Assembly: GCF_021530565.1 (NCBI RefSeq) | Contig: NZ_JAKGBI010000001.1 | Location: 372,001-436,000, forward strand | Direction of reading: 5' to 3' | From: Pseudoalteromonas sp. SMS1 | Lineage (GTDB): Bacteria; Pseudomonadota; Gammaproteobacteria; Enterobacterales; Alteromonadaceae | DNA length: 64,000 nt | Shown: piece after piece, positions 17,649-24,472 of the stretch | Numbering within the stretch: position 1 is the stretch's first letter | Layout of the letters: each line of letters opens with the position of its first letter | Made by a program: the position numbers and the translations under genes | The notes under the pieces: generated by a model | Databases searched by the model: none | What the model saw: the letters and a program-made list of their open reading frames with translations, nothing else | Told to the model about the DNA's origin: nothing

Positions 17649-18467
17649 ATGACAGACAAAGTGAAGCATATCCTTGGGTTATCTGGTGGTAAAGATAGCG
17701 CCGCACTGGCTTTACTCGCAAAAGAATTATATTCGGAAGATAAAATTGATTACTTTTTTATAGATACAGGTTACGAATTACCAGAGACATTGGCATTTTT
17801 AGACCGCTTGGAAAGCAAACTTGGTTATATTCATAGATTGAGTACATCACCGCAGAATCAAACAAAAGAGGACTATTTTCGGCACCTTTTAGCGCTACAC
17901 CACAACCATTTACCTTCACCTCGCACCCAATGGTGCGTTGTTGAAATGAAGTTGAAGCCTATGAAGCAATGGCTAAATAGTTACATTCAACAAGGATACA
18001 AGATAAAAAATTACCTTAGTGTTCGAGCTGATGAACCAAAAAAAAGCAGCTCATCAGACAATAGCGAGCCAATAGAGTGCATTTACCCTTTTTTATCGCT
18101 TGGGATCACTCACAATGATATTAACGATATACTACTTAAAAGTCGGATAGCGCTTCCTGATTACCATCACTGGCGTTCACGACCTGGTTGTTCGTTTTGT
18201 TTCTATCAAAGTCAAATAGAGTGGCTTAATTTAATGGATCAACACCCCCACTTGTTTGCAGAAGCTAAATCGATTGAGCAGCACAGCAATACAAACAAAA
18301 CATCTGAAGAGCATAATTATTGGCAGGGAGCACAACTATCGCTTAGTCGCATTGATGAACCCAGAGTAAAGCAAGCCATACGACATAATCACCGAAATAA
18401 AATTGCTGCCATTCATGATGCTAAAAGCAATGAAAGCAGCACTGTTCACCCCCTTTGCTACAAATAA
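17649..18467 (+). CDS. PAPS reductase / DndC-like ATP pyrophosphatase-family protein
   Basis: A 272-residue protein starting at ATG 17649. The PP-loop LGLSGGKDSAALAL near residue 10 binds ATP in the phosphoadenosine-phosphosulfate reductase/DndC superfamily. Four cysteines occur in pairs: TQWCVVEMK (about 98) and RPGCSFCFYQ (about 182). The latter resembles metal- or Fe-S-binding motifs of the orphan PAPS-reductase proteins found beside defence genes. It lacks the C-terminal catalytic Cys signature of assimilatory CysH, and no cys genes are nearby. A role in nucleic-acid sulfur chemistry is possible but is inference. It stands alone behind a 480-bp leader. Confidence 0.75.
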   Translation: MTDKVKHILGLSGGKDSAALALLAKELYSEDKIDYFFIDTGYELPETLAFLDRLESKLGYIHRLSTSPQNQTKEDYFRHLLALHHNHLPSPRTQWCVVEMKLKPMKQWLNSYIQQGYKIKNYLSVRADEPKKSSSSDNSEPIECIYPFLSLGITHNDINDILLKSRIALPDYHHWRSRPGCSFCFYQSQIEWLNLMDQHPHLFAEAKSIEQHSNTNKTSEEHNYWQGAQLSLSRIDEPRVKQAIRHNHRNKIAAIHDAKSNESSTVHPLCYK

Positions 18468-18471
18468 CAAA

Positions 18472-18493
18472 AAAGCCCACATTCGTGGGCTTT
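18472..18493 (-). terminator. Terminator between the PAPS-like and RTX genes
   Basis: AAAGCCCAC (18472-18480) and GTGGGCTTT (18485-18493) form a perfect 9-bp stem with a 4-base loop. On the minus strand it is followed by a T-run, so it ends the RTX gene; it may also act for the plus-strand gene ending at 18467. Confidence 0.8.
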
Positions 18494-18522
18494 GCGACAT
18501 AACATCTAATTGCCAGATTAGA

Positions 18523-20028
18523 TTAGTTGCTGCACGCGACGGAGTCGCCATCCTTGTCATAGCATGACTGAGCGTGGCCCAATTGAAACTTACAATAGTA
18601 AGCTACTTTATTTTCTACACAATTGGTGTAAGTACCATATGCGCCATAGCCGGACCTAAACGTCACTCCCCACTCATAATAAGAATAAGGCGCTGTATTT
18701 TTATTTGATTGCCAACGTTTAAATACTGCGGGTGAAACAATATCGTAAAGCACCGAGGGCTTTTGATTTTTACCGTAGTCTCTCCAGCCTTTTTTAAACC
18801 CAGTATGGGAACCGTCTAATTCTACTGCGGCATTTGCGGCATCGTAATATGGATTATCAAAGTTCTTTTTCTTATCCACTTTGGATAGTAACCCTTGATA
18901 GTCTTTTACCCAGGTTGTGCTTTCACAACTATTAAGAAACGCCATGCCTTTGTCTTCGCCTTTTCCGCATGTTCCCTCCGGTGCACTGTCGCCAGTCCAT
19001 ATGTAGTCACCGTTCTTACCACCATGTATTTTGGCATCGAAATTGGTTGAAAGCGCAATAATCACGTCATTGCCGCCGCCACCTTCTTGGTTAGAGTTTT
19101 CTCCATTGGTGACAATAATGTCATCACCACCATTGCCCCATGCTTTGTGCCAACGCTGGTTATTTGGGCTTCCATCGCCGTTTTCGAATAGTGCATCATC
19201 TCCTTCTCCGCCATAAAGTCGATCTTCTCGGCCACCGTTTCCCGTTAAATAGTCGTGCCCATCGTCACCGTATAGGGTATCGCTTCCACCGCCGCCACTG
19301 AGTACATCATGGCCATCGCCACCATACAATTTATCTGCACGGTCGTCATCATCATTACATGCTGATTGTTCATATATATCCGCGCCATTGGCGTTTTCGA
19401 GGGTACAACCTCCCCCTAAATAATCGTTGCCATTTCCACCATACAGAGTGTCAGATCCCTGTCCGCCCATAATCAGATCACCGCCATTTTCTCCGGTAAT
19501 GATATCGTTGTTATAGGAGCCAAAAAGTATATCGTGACCCTCACCACCACTGATCCTATCATTACCGTAACCGCCATCGATTTCATCATTCCCTCGATCC
19601 CCAATGATAAAGTCGTTACCACTGCTGCCAAATATTTTGTCGTTGTTATTCCCGCCACGAATATAGTCATTTTTACGGCCTGTGGTGATGTGGTCATTGC
19701 CATTACCGCCATATACCTTTTGTACCACAGCAATGTCTTTACCATTGTAAGTATCGTTACCACTATTTAGAGAGGCTTGTATTCCATTAATTTGGCTCAA
19801 GTAAAACTTGTCACAGCTGGAGCTACTCCCCACTTTTCGAGTTACAGTTAAATTGTCACCCGACAGACTCAAAGTAAACTTTTCACTGCTGCTTGTGCCG
19901 TTAATTTTAAGTGTTTCACCATCAAGATAAGCCGACGCCCCATCGCTCAAACCACCGCAGCCCGCCATTGCATAGTTAGACAGCCCAAGTGCTAAAGCTG
20001 CGCAGAGTGCACTTTTATTAAATGTCAT
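18523..20028 (-). CDS. Secreted RTX (GGxGxD) calcium-binding repeat protein
   Basis: A 501-residue protein with an N-terminal Sec signal peptide (cut near NYAMAGCGG), so export to the periplasm is Sec-dependent rather than through a type I C-terminal signal. From about residue 105 to 345 it has roughly ten GGxGxDxU-type nonapeptide units (for example GGQGSDTLYGGNGNDYLGGG), which bind calcium in a parallel beta-roll. The C-terminal 130 residues are unrelated to RTX lipase or protease domains, have paired cysteines, and end in CYDKDGDSVACSN. That ending resembles the Excalibur calcium motif DxDxDGxxCE. No toxin or enzyme domain is seen. A structural or adhesive extracellular role is inferred. 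Confidence 0.85.
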   Translation of the reverse strand: MTFNKSALCAALALGLSNYAMAGCGGLSDGASAYLDGETLKINGTSSSEKFTLSLSGDNLTVTRKVGSSSSCDKFYLSQINGIQASLNSGNDTYNGKDIAVVQKVYGGNGNDHITTGRKNDYIRGGNNNDKIFGSSGNDFIIGDRGNDEIDGGYGNDRISGGEGHDILFGSYNNDIITGENGGDLIMGGQGSDTLYGGNGNDYLGGGCTLENANGADIYEQSACNDDDDRADKLYGGDGHDVLSGGGGSDTLYGDDGHDYLTGNGGREDRLYGGEGDDALFENGDGSPNNQRWHKAWGNGGDDIIVTNGENSNQEGGGGNDVIIALSTNFDAKIHGGKNGDYIWTGDSAPEGTCGKGEDKGMAFLNSCESTTWVKDYQGLLSKVDKKKNFDNPYYDAANAAVELDGSHTGFKKGWRDYGKNQKPSVLYDIVSPAVFKRWQSNKNTAPYSYYEWGVTFRSGYGAYGTYTNCVENKVAYYCKFQLGHAQSCYDKDGDSVACSN

Positions 20029-20438
20029 TTTTGTATCCTCAAAGTTTTTGATAAAGAGGCACTTTTACTCCTTCACATGCCTGCTTTTGAGGAGCCTAAA
20101 AAGCAAATAAGTAAGAAAAGTGAAGATAAAACCACAACAAAACGATTGGCACCTTTGGCATGCATTTTGGCGCCATAGGCAGGTTTGTTTTTTTCAAACT
20201 ATGCTTTTTTGTCCTGTTTTTATATTGCAAAAATAACGTTTCCATTTTGCAAATTGCGAATCAAGTCTTCAAGTTAAAGCCTTTGCAAAATGCGAAATCC
20301 ACTCAAATAAGCCCTGATATGTGGCCTTGCTCTAATGTGTTCAGGGCTGTTTTTATTAGCAAAAAATATCAATGAAGTTAAAAAACGAGGATTTGGAGCC
20401 ATTCTTGCAGCATTGATACAAATTATCTCAGTGCATGG
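20029..20438 (+). other. 410-bp intergenic region with repeated TTGCAAA motifs
   Basis: No gene is supported. The segment separates the divergent RTX and histidine-kinase genes. TTGCAAA occurs three times (near 20225, 20247 and 20284), the last two as TTTGCAAA followed by a TGCGAA-like word, which may be a binding site. A hairpin with a U-run (20310-20354) lies upstream of the kinase gene. Confidence 0.4.
20310..20354 (+). terminator. Terminator-like hairpin upstream of the kinase gene
   Basis: AGCCCTGA (20310-20317) pairs perfectly with TCAGGGCT (20341-20348), followed by GTTTTT. No plus-strand gene ends here, so it may be a leader attenuator of the downstream kinase operon, or the end of an unannotated short transcript. 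Confidence 0.45.
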
Positions 20439-21392
20439 GTGTATATGGTGGAACAAGTAACCGATAAAAACATTTTACTTCTTGAGAAAAAACTGCAGCG
20501 TGCGCTCGCCGCGAAGGCACTTGCAGAGAACCTACTCGAGTCTAAGTCACGCAGTCTTTATAAGTCTAACGATGAGCTGTCTAACGCCATAAAGTCGCTA
20601 AAAAGCCAGGAGGCACAATTGATTCAGCAGGAAAAAATGGCGTCCCTTGGCCAGCTGTCAGCCGGTATTGCGCACGAACTTAATACCCCAGCAGGCTATG
20701 CCCGTTCAAACATTGAGACCTTGCAAATGTATTTGGTCACTCTGTTGGCTTATCAAAAAGATCTCGAGAACATGGTGAGTGATCAGCAAGCAATGCTCGA
20801 TCTGAAGTCCAGTTACGACGTGGCCATTATTCAAGAGGACATTCCTGATTTAATGGACGAATCCATTTGTGGTCTTAATAAAATTGCATCCATTGTTTCG
20901 GAGCTCAGAAATTACACCCATGTAGACAACGAAGACATGGAACTTGAGGACCTCAACCTCGTGTTGGATCAAGCCATTAACCTGGCACACAGCAGTTTTA
21001 AACATCACGCAACACTCGACACTCGCCTAGAGCCCATCCCCAAAATTCTGTGTAAACCCAATCGATTGTGTCAGGTGTTTGTGAATCTCCTCGTGAATGC
21101 TGGGCAAGCAGTCAATAAGGGTGGCAAGATAATAATCACCAGTACATCAGACGAGCACTATGTGTACTGTAAAGTACAAGACAACGGTTCAGGCATCTCG
21201 CCTGACAACATGCGTAATATTTTTGATCCCTTCTTTACAACCAAACCAGTGGGTAAAGGCACAGGGCTCGGGTTATCTATTTCTTACAAAATCATCGAAC
21301 AACATAACGGCCATATTAACGTCGAGAGCGCAGAAGGTGTCGGTACGACCTTTACAATCACACTCCCCAAATCACAGGAGCACGAAGCATGA
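20439..21392 (+). CDS. Sensor-less histidine kinase paired with H-NOX
   Basis: A 317-residue kinase starting at GTG 20439 or ATG 20445; neither has a strong ribosome site. Residues 10-70 are a coiled coil, followed by the HisKA box with His79 (SAGIAHELNTP). The ATPase domain has the N box (VFVNLLVNAGQA), the G1 box (DNGSGI) and the G2 box (GTGLGLS). There is no transmembrane or PAS/GAF sensor, so it is cytosolic and must take its signal from a partner. The H-NOX gene overlaps its stop by 4 bp (ATGA), which identifies that partner. In known pairs, NO bound to H-NOX inhibits kinase autophosphorylation. No response regulator is adjacent. Confidence 0.88.
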   Translation: MYMVEQVTDKNILLLEKKLQRALAAKALAENLLESKSRSLYKSNDELSNAIKSLKSQEAQLIQQEKMASLGQLSAGIAHELNTPAGYARSNIETLQMYLVTLLAYQKDLENMVSDQQAMLDLKSSYDVAIIQEDIPDLMDESICGLNKIASIVSELRNYTHVDNEDMELEDLNLVLDQAINLAHSSFKHHATLDTRLEPIPKILCKPNRLCQVFVNLLVNAGQAVNKGGKIIITSTSDEHYVYCKVQDNGSGISPDNMRNIFDPFFTTKPVGKGTGLGLSISYKIIEQHNGHINVESAEGVGTTFTITLPKSQEHEA

Positions 21393-21955
21393 AGGGGCAC
21401 ATTTTTATACTGTTAGAGGACTTTGTGTCAGAAGTTGCCTCAGACGCGCTATTGTACGATGCGCTTGATGCTTGCTCGTTTGACACCAGCCAAGGGTTTG
21501 TTCGAACCGAAAATTATCCCGATGAACATCTTGTGGAGCTTGTCGGCATGGTTGTAGACAAAATGGGGATCTCACTCTCGCAAGCCCACTTTGGCTTTGG
21601 TCAATGGTTGTACCCTAAACTTACCAGCCTGTTACCCTCGCATTTTACACAGCATCCTCACCCTGCACATGTACTACAAAAGTTAGACTTTCTTCATCAA
21701 ATTGAACTTAAAAAGCTCTACCCAGATGCTCAGCCACCTGCCTTTCAATACATACCGACATCTGAATATAGTGCAGAGCTCATTTATACGTCGCCAAGAA
21801 AGTTGTTCGATTTAGTTAAAGGCGTTTTGGCTGGCATGAGTACCTATTACCAGGTCGAGATCACAGTCGAGATGCAAGCACATTGGCGCGGTGACGAAAA
21901 CTGCGCACGTTATTTACTGACCTACAGTAAGCAGTGTCAGCTACAACCTGAGTAA
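21389..21955 (+). CDS. H-NOX heme nitric-oxide sensor
   Basis: A 188-residue H-NOX (HNOB) domain protein, the normal length for stand-alone bacterial forms. It starts MKGHIFILLEDFV. The proximal heme ligand should be His103 (FLHQIELKKLY), and the heme-propionate-binding YxSxR motif is YTSPR at Tyr133-Ser135-Arg137. Both sit almost exactly where they do in the Shewanella H-NOX. It binds NO through ferrous heme and signals to the kinase encoded just upstream, whose stop overlaps its start. The kinase comes first here, whereas the H-NOX gene often does. In marine gammaproteobacteria such pairs influence biofilm, motility or quorum signalling. Confidence 0.9.
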   Translation: MKGHIFILLEDFVSEVASDALLYDALDACSFDTSQGFVRTENYPDEHLVELVGMVVDKMGISLSQAHFGFGQWLYPKLTSLLPSHFTQHPHPAHVLQKLDFLHQIELKKLYPDAQPPAFQYIPTSEYSAELIYTSPRKLFDLVKGVLAGMSTYYQVEITVEMQAHWRGDENCARYLLTYSKQCQLQPE

Positions 21956-21960
21956 CGTAT

Positions 21961-22545
21961 TTATGACTTTATGCCGCGTGCGTTTGTGCGTGCTCGCCAC
22001 ATTTTATGTATCGTTTTTATCGGGTAATAGGTATACAAGACACACGCCAATGTCGCGTAGATGCTAATCGTCAACTTGTAGTTAACAGCGCTAATGACCG
22101 TTACATCATAGTAGCCACGAGATATCAGTTGGATCATATATAACGTGATAGGCAGGAGTCCGAGATAAAACGCCATTCTCGTTGTGGCAGAAAACGAACA
22201 GCTTCTCATCGCGTGTAATGCATACAGTGACAAATAAAGTAACAAAAAAAAGAAAATTTTGCTTAAATAAAATAACTTCCGCCGCAATAAGTAGTCTGTA
22301 TCTAAAGAGATTATTGAAGCTGTAATGGTCGTGTCGATATAATTAAATAACGCAAACACCAAAAGTGTATAGCTCCATGAGACGTAATCGTGCTCATCTT
22401 TGCCACTCAATTTATATTGCGTATTGAAAAATATCCTCATCCCCCGTTGTTTAATGCCAATGATGATAAACACAGTCGACAAAAGAACAACAAAATCGAG
22501 TAACCTGTAAGTCACAGATGCATAAAACTCTACTACTGATTGCAC
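21961..22545 (-). CDS. Multi-pass membrane protein of unknown function
   Basis: A 194-residue protein with about five hydrophobic segments: residues 12-30 (LLDFVVLLSTVFIII), 54-72, 92-110, 125-142 and 152-170. It has a Lys/Arg-rich tail (HKMWRARTNARGIKS). I recognise no family. It is convergent with the H-NOX gene, the stops lying 5 bp apart, and no partner gene is evident. No clear ribosome site was identified. Confidence 0.5.
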   Translation of the reverse strand: MQSVVEFYASVTYRLLDFVVLLSTVFIIIGIKQRGMRIFFNTQYKLSGKDEHDYVSWSYTLLVFALFNYIDTTITASIISLDTDYLLRRKLFYLSKIFFFLLLYLSLYALHAMRSCSFSATTRMAFYLGLLPITLYMIQLISRGYYDVTVISAVNYKLTISIYATLACVLYTYYPIKTIHKMWRARTNARGIKS

Positions 22546-22732
22546 TCACTACCTACCGAAAAACACTGCTTGTTCAAGATATTTTCCTTGAAATTGAGTT
22601 ACCTATTATTTCTCAATTGTAACCAAAAAAGGAATTCAACACATCATTAACCTAACAATAATTCTAAAAGAGCATGGTTTTAGGCGCCTTTTTTGAGCAA
22701 TCCTTGCTCCAGGTAAGGCCTATGTGGCAGTA

Positions 22733-23377
22733 TCAATCAACAGACGAGTACAACAGCCAACAACCTTCTTGTGCTGGTGCAACACCTTTAATATTATCTT
22801 CAGAATCAATAATTTCTAGTTGGTTAATTTTATATTCCTGACCATAATAATGCACGAGCTTGGTCTGACTCACTGAAAATGGCGGACCTGCCACAAGGTT
22901 TTGGTCATACGTATATCCTATCAATAGCTGGGGTGCGTTATTAGCGAGTTCAATCAGTTTGCAACTGTAATCCTGCAGCATTGTTCTGGGCATCGCAATA
23001 AAAGCGGCTCTATCATAAACTGCGTCGACCGCTTGGATATGCGAAGTCGTAAGCTCAAAAAAATCTCCGACGAATACCGTCAAATGGCGACTTTTGTATA
23101 CCTCAAACTTGTCAATTTTCTCAATCTTTGGCGTCATCTCCAATTCGTCAAACAACTCATCAATGGCCGTTTTGCTCAGCTCCGCGCCCGTTACATGCAA
23201 GCCCTGTTTCAAGAGCCAAGCAATGTCTTTTGTCTTTCCACATAGTGGCACAAAAATATGTGCGTGTGGACGTAGCTTAAGCTCGTTGACATGTTTCTCA
23301 AGCAATTGATTTACTTTGCCTTCGTGAAATGCAATTTCCCGTGATTGCCACTTATCAAACCAAAATGACGCTTTCAT
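22733..23377 (-). CDS. tpm: Thiopurine S-methyltransferase family protein
   Basis: A 214-residue protein starting at ATG 23377 (MKASFWFDKW), with AAGGTG upstream; the longer frame to 23404 has no homology. It carries TPMT hallmarks: FWFDKWQSREIAFHEGKVN (residues 4-22), FVPLCGKTKDIAWL (SAM-binding motif I) and AVYDRAAFIAMP. Bacterial TPMTs methylate thiols and also selenium or tellurium oxyanions, giving volatile products. It is divergent from a MerR-family gene, and an 8+4+8 palindrome in its promoter region (23416-23435) suggests MerR control. Confidence 0.9.
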   Translation of the reverse strand: MKASFWFDKWQSREIAFHEGKVNQLLEKHVNELKLRPHAHIFVPLCGKTKDIAWLLKQGLHVTGAELSKTAIDELFDELEMTPKIEKIDKFEVYKSRHLTVFVGDFFELTTSHIQAVDAVYDRAAFIAMPRTMLQDYSCKLIELANNAPQLLIGYTYDQNLVAGPPFSVSQTKLVHYYGQEYKINQLEIIDSEDNIKGVAPAQEGCWLLYSSVD

Positions 23378-23407
23378 CGTTACACCTTTTACTAAAAATT
23401 CCACACC

Positions 23408-23438
23408 AGCTTACAACTTAAAGCCGACTTTAAGTCAA
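23408..23438 (-). promoter_or_regulatory. MerR-type operator/promoter of tpm
   Basis: ACTTAAAG-CCGA-CTTTAAGT (23416-23435) is a perfect dyad. On the minus strand, TTGACT (23438-23433) precedes it and TGTAAG or TAAGCT (23415-23408) follows. The dyad therefore lies in the -35/-10 spacer, as in promoters activated by MerR-family proteins. With TAAGCT as the -10 the spacer is 19 bp, the unusual length MerR proteins correct. Confidence 0.75.
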
Positions 23439-23528
23439 GTGCAAAAATACGCATTAATTAGACGCCACTTAACAAGGTATCATTTATATGCCAAGGTAAT
23501 GATGCGCTTAAATACTCAGGAGAGAATC

Positions 23529-23921
23529 ATGCTAGACATAGGAAAAGTGACCAAACTAACTGGCGTTAATGCATCTGCGTTGCGTTATTATGAATCAAAA
23601 GGGTTAATTCAACCTGCAGGCCGCAATGGTCTACGCCGTTACTATTCAAATGAGGTTATTGAGCAGTTATCTATTATTGCATTGGGGCAATTAGCGGGGT
23701 TTTCTCTAGATGAAATAGCCTCTATTTTTACCAAAGAAGGGGTAAATATTAGTCGAGAAAAATTACTAGAAAAGTCACACGAGATTGAATTAAAAATCAA
23801 ACAACTTCAAGCCGTTCAAATTGGATTGGAAAAAGCCGCGAATTGCCCTCAATCGAACCATTTAGATTGCAGAAATTTTAGAAGGCTGATGAAAATTGCA
23901 ATAAATAACAATAGTAAATAA
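23529..23921 (+). CDS. MerR-family transcriptional regulator
   Basis: A 130-residue protein starting at ATG 23529 with AGGAGAG upstream; the 30-residue extension to 23439 crosses the operator region and lacks homology. Residues 1-70 are the MerR winged HTH (IGKVTKLTGVNASALRYYES, then KGLIQPAGRNGLRRYY). Residues 75-105 form the dimerisation coiled coil. The C-terminus has NCPQSNHLDCRNFRRL, whose two cysteines could be redox- or metal-sensing, as in SoxR/MerR relatives. It is divergent from tpm, whose promoter holds a matching dyad, so activation of tpm in response to an electrophile, redox or metalloid stress is a reasonable inference. Confidence 0.87.
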   Translation: MLDIGKVTKLTGVNASALRYYESKGLIQPAGRNGLRRYYSNEVIEQLSIIALGQLAGFSLDEIASIFTKEGVNISREKLLEKSHEIELKIKQLQAVQIGLEKAANCPQSNHLDCRNFRRLMKIAINNNSK

Positions 23922-24472
23922 AAAGAAGCCATTGATTAAATTTAATTTTATGATAAATTTATTACATAAAGTTTAATAAGGAAATGAAAATGCGACTAAG
24001 GATGAGTAAAAGTCGATTAAGCCTTTTTCATCACGAGTTATGCAAGCACCGCTAGTCGCTGCTGGTTATTCTGCTTTTCCTGCTACACGTATAGACCAAG
24101 ATTACCTTTGATTTACACATTAACGGGGATCCGTTTACACTGATTCTTACTAAACTTACGCACTTATAAATCAGGCTCCCTGGAATAAGTGCCTCAAATC
24201 TTATGGGATATGGGGCACTTGTTTTCACCTTTAAAATTAACTTTCAATAAGATATATAACACGGCAAGTGCGATTGAAATATCGAAATAGAGAAAAGAAG
24301 CCACTTCCATGTGGCTCTGCTTGCTTGGAAGAATAAAAAGCTGCTACGGCTTTATTCCAATTCATAATCCCCTTTAAATATGCAAATAAAATGAATTTAG
24401 CGAATTTTTATTTCCATAAAAAAAGGCCAGATATAAACTGGCCCTTTAATGTTCATAATTAAATGGCTGATA
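23922..24472 (+). other. 550-bp region with a possible small transcript
   Basis: No secure gene. AAGGA (23978-23982) precedes an ATG at 23990 that opens only 21 codons. In the next frame a reading ending at 24111 contains QAPLVAAGYSAFPATRIDQ. A hairpin AAGTGCC (24187-24193) with GGCACTT (24214-24220), followed by GTTTTC, could end a short transcript. The rest is AT-rich up to the RND terminator. Confidence 0.35.
24422..24447 (-). terminator. Intrinsic terminator of the RND operon
   Basis: On the minus strand GGCCAG (24443-24438) pairs with CTGGCC (24430-24425), followed by a run of seven T. It sits 26 bases past the RND permease stop. Confidence 0.85.

Noticed and set aside
19158..19713. Regularly spaced repeats that could suggest a CRISPR array
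   Set aside because: They are in-frame GGxGxD codons of an RTX protein, with degenerate 27-base periodicity and no unique spacers.
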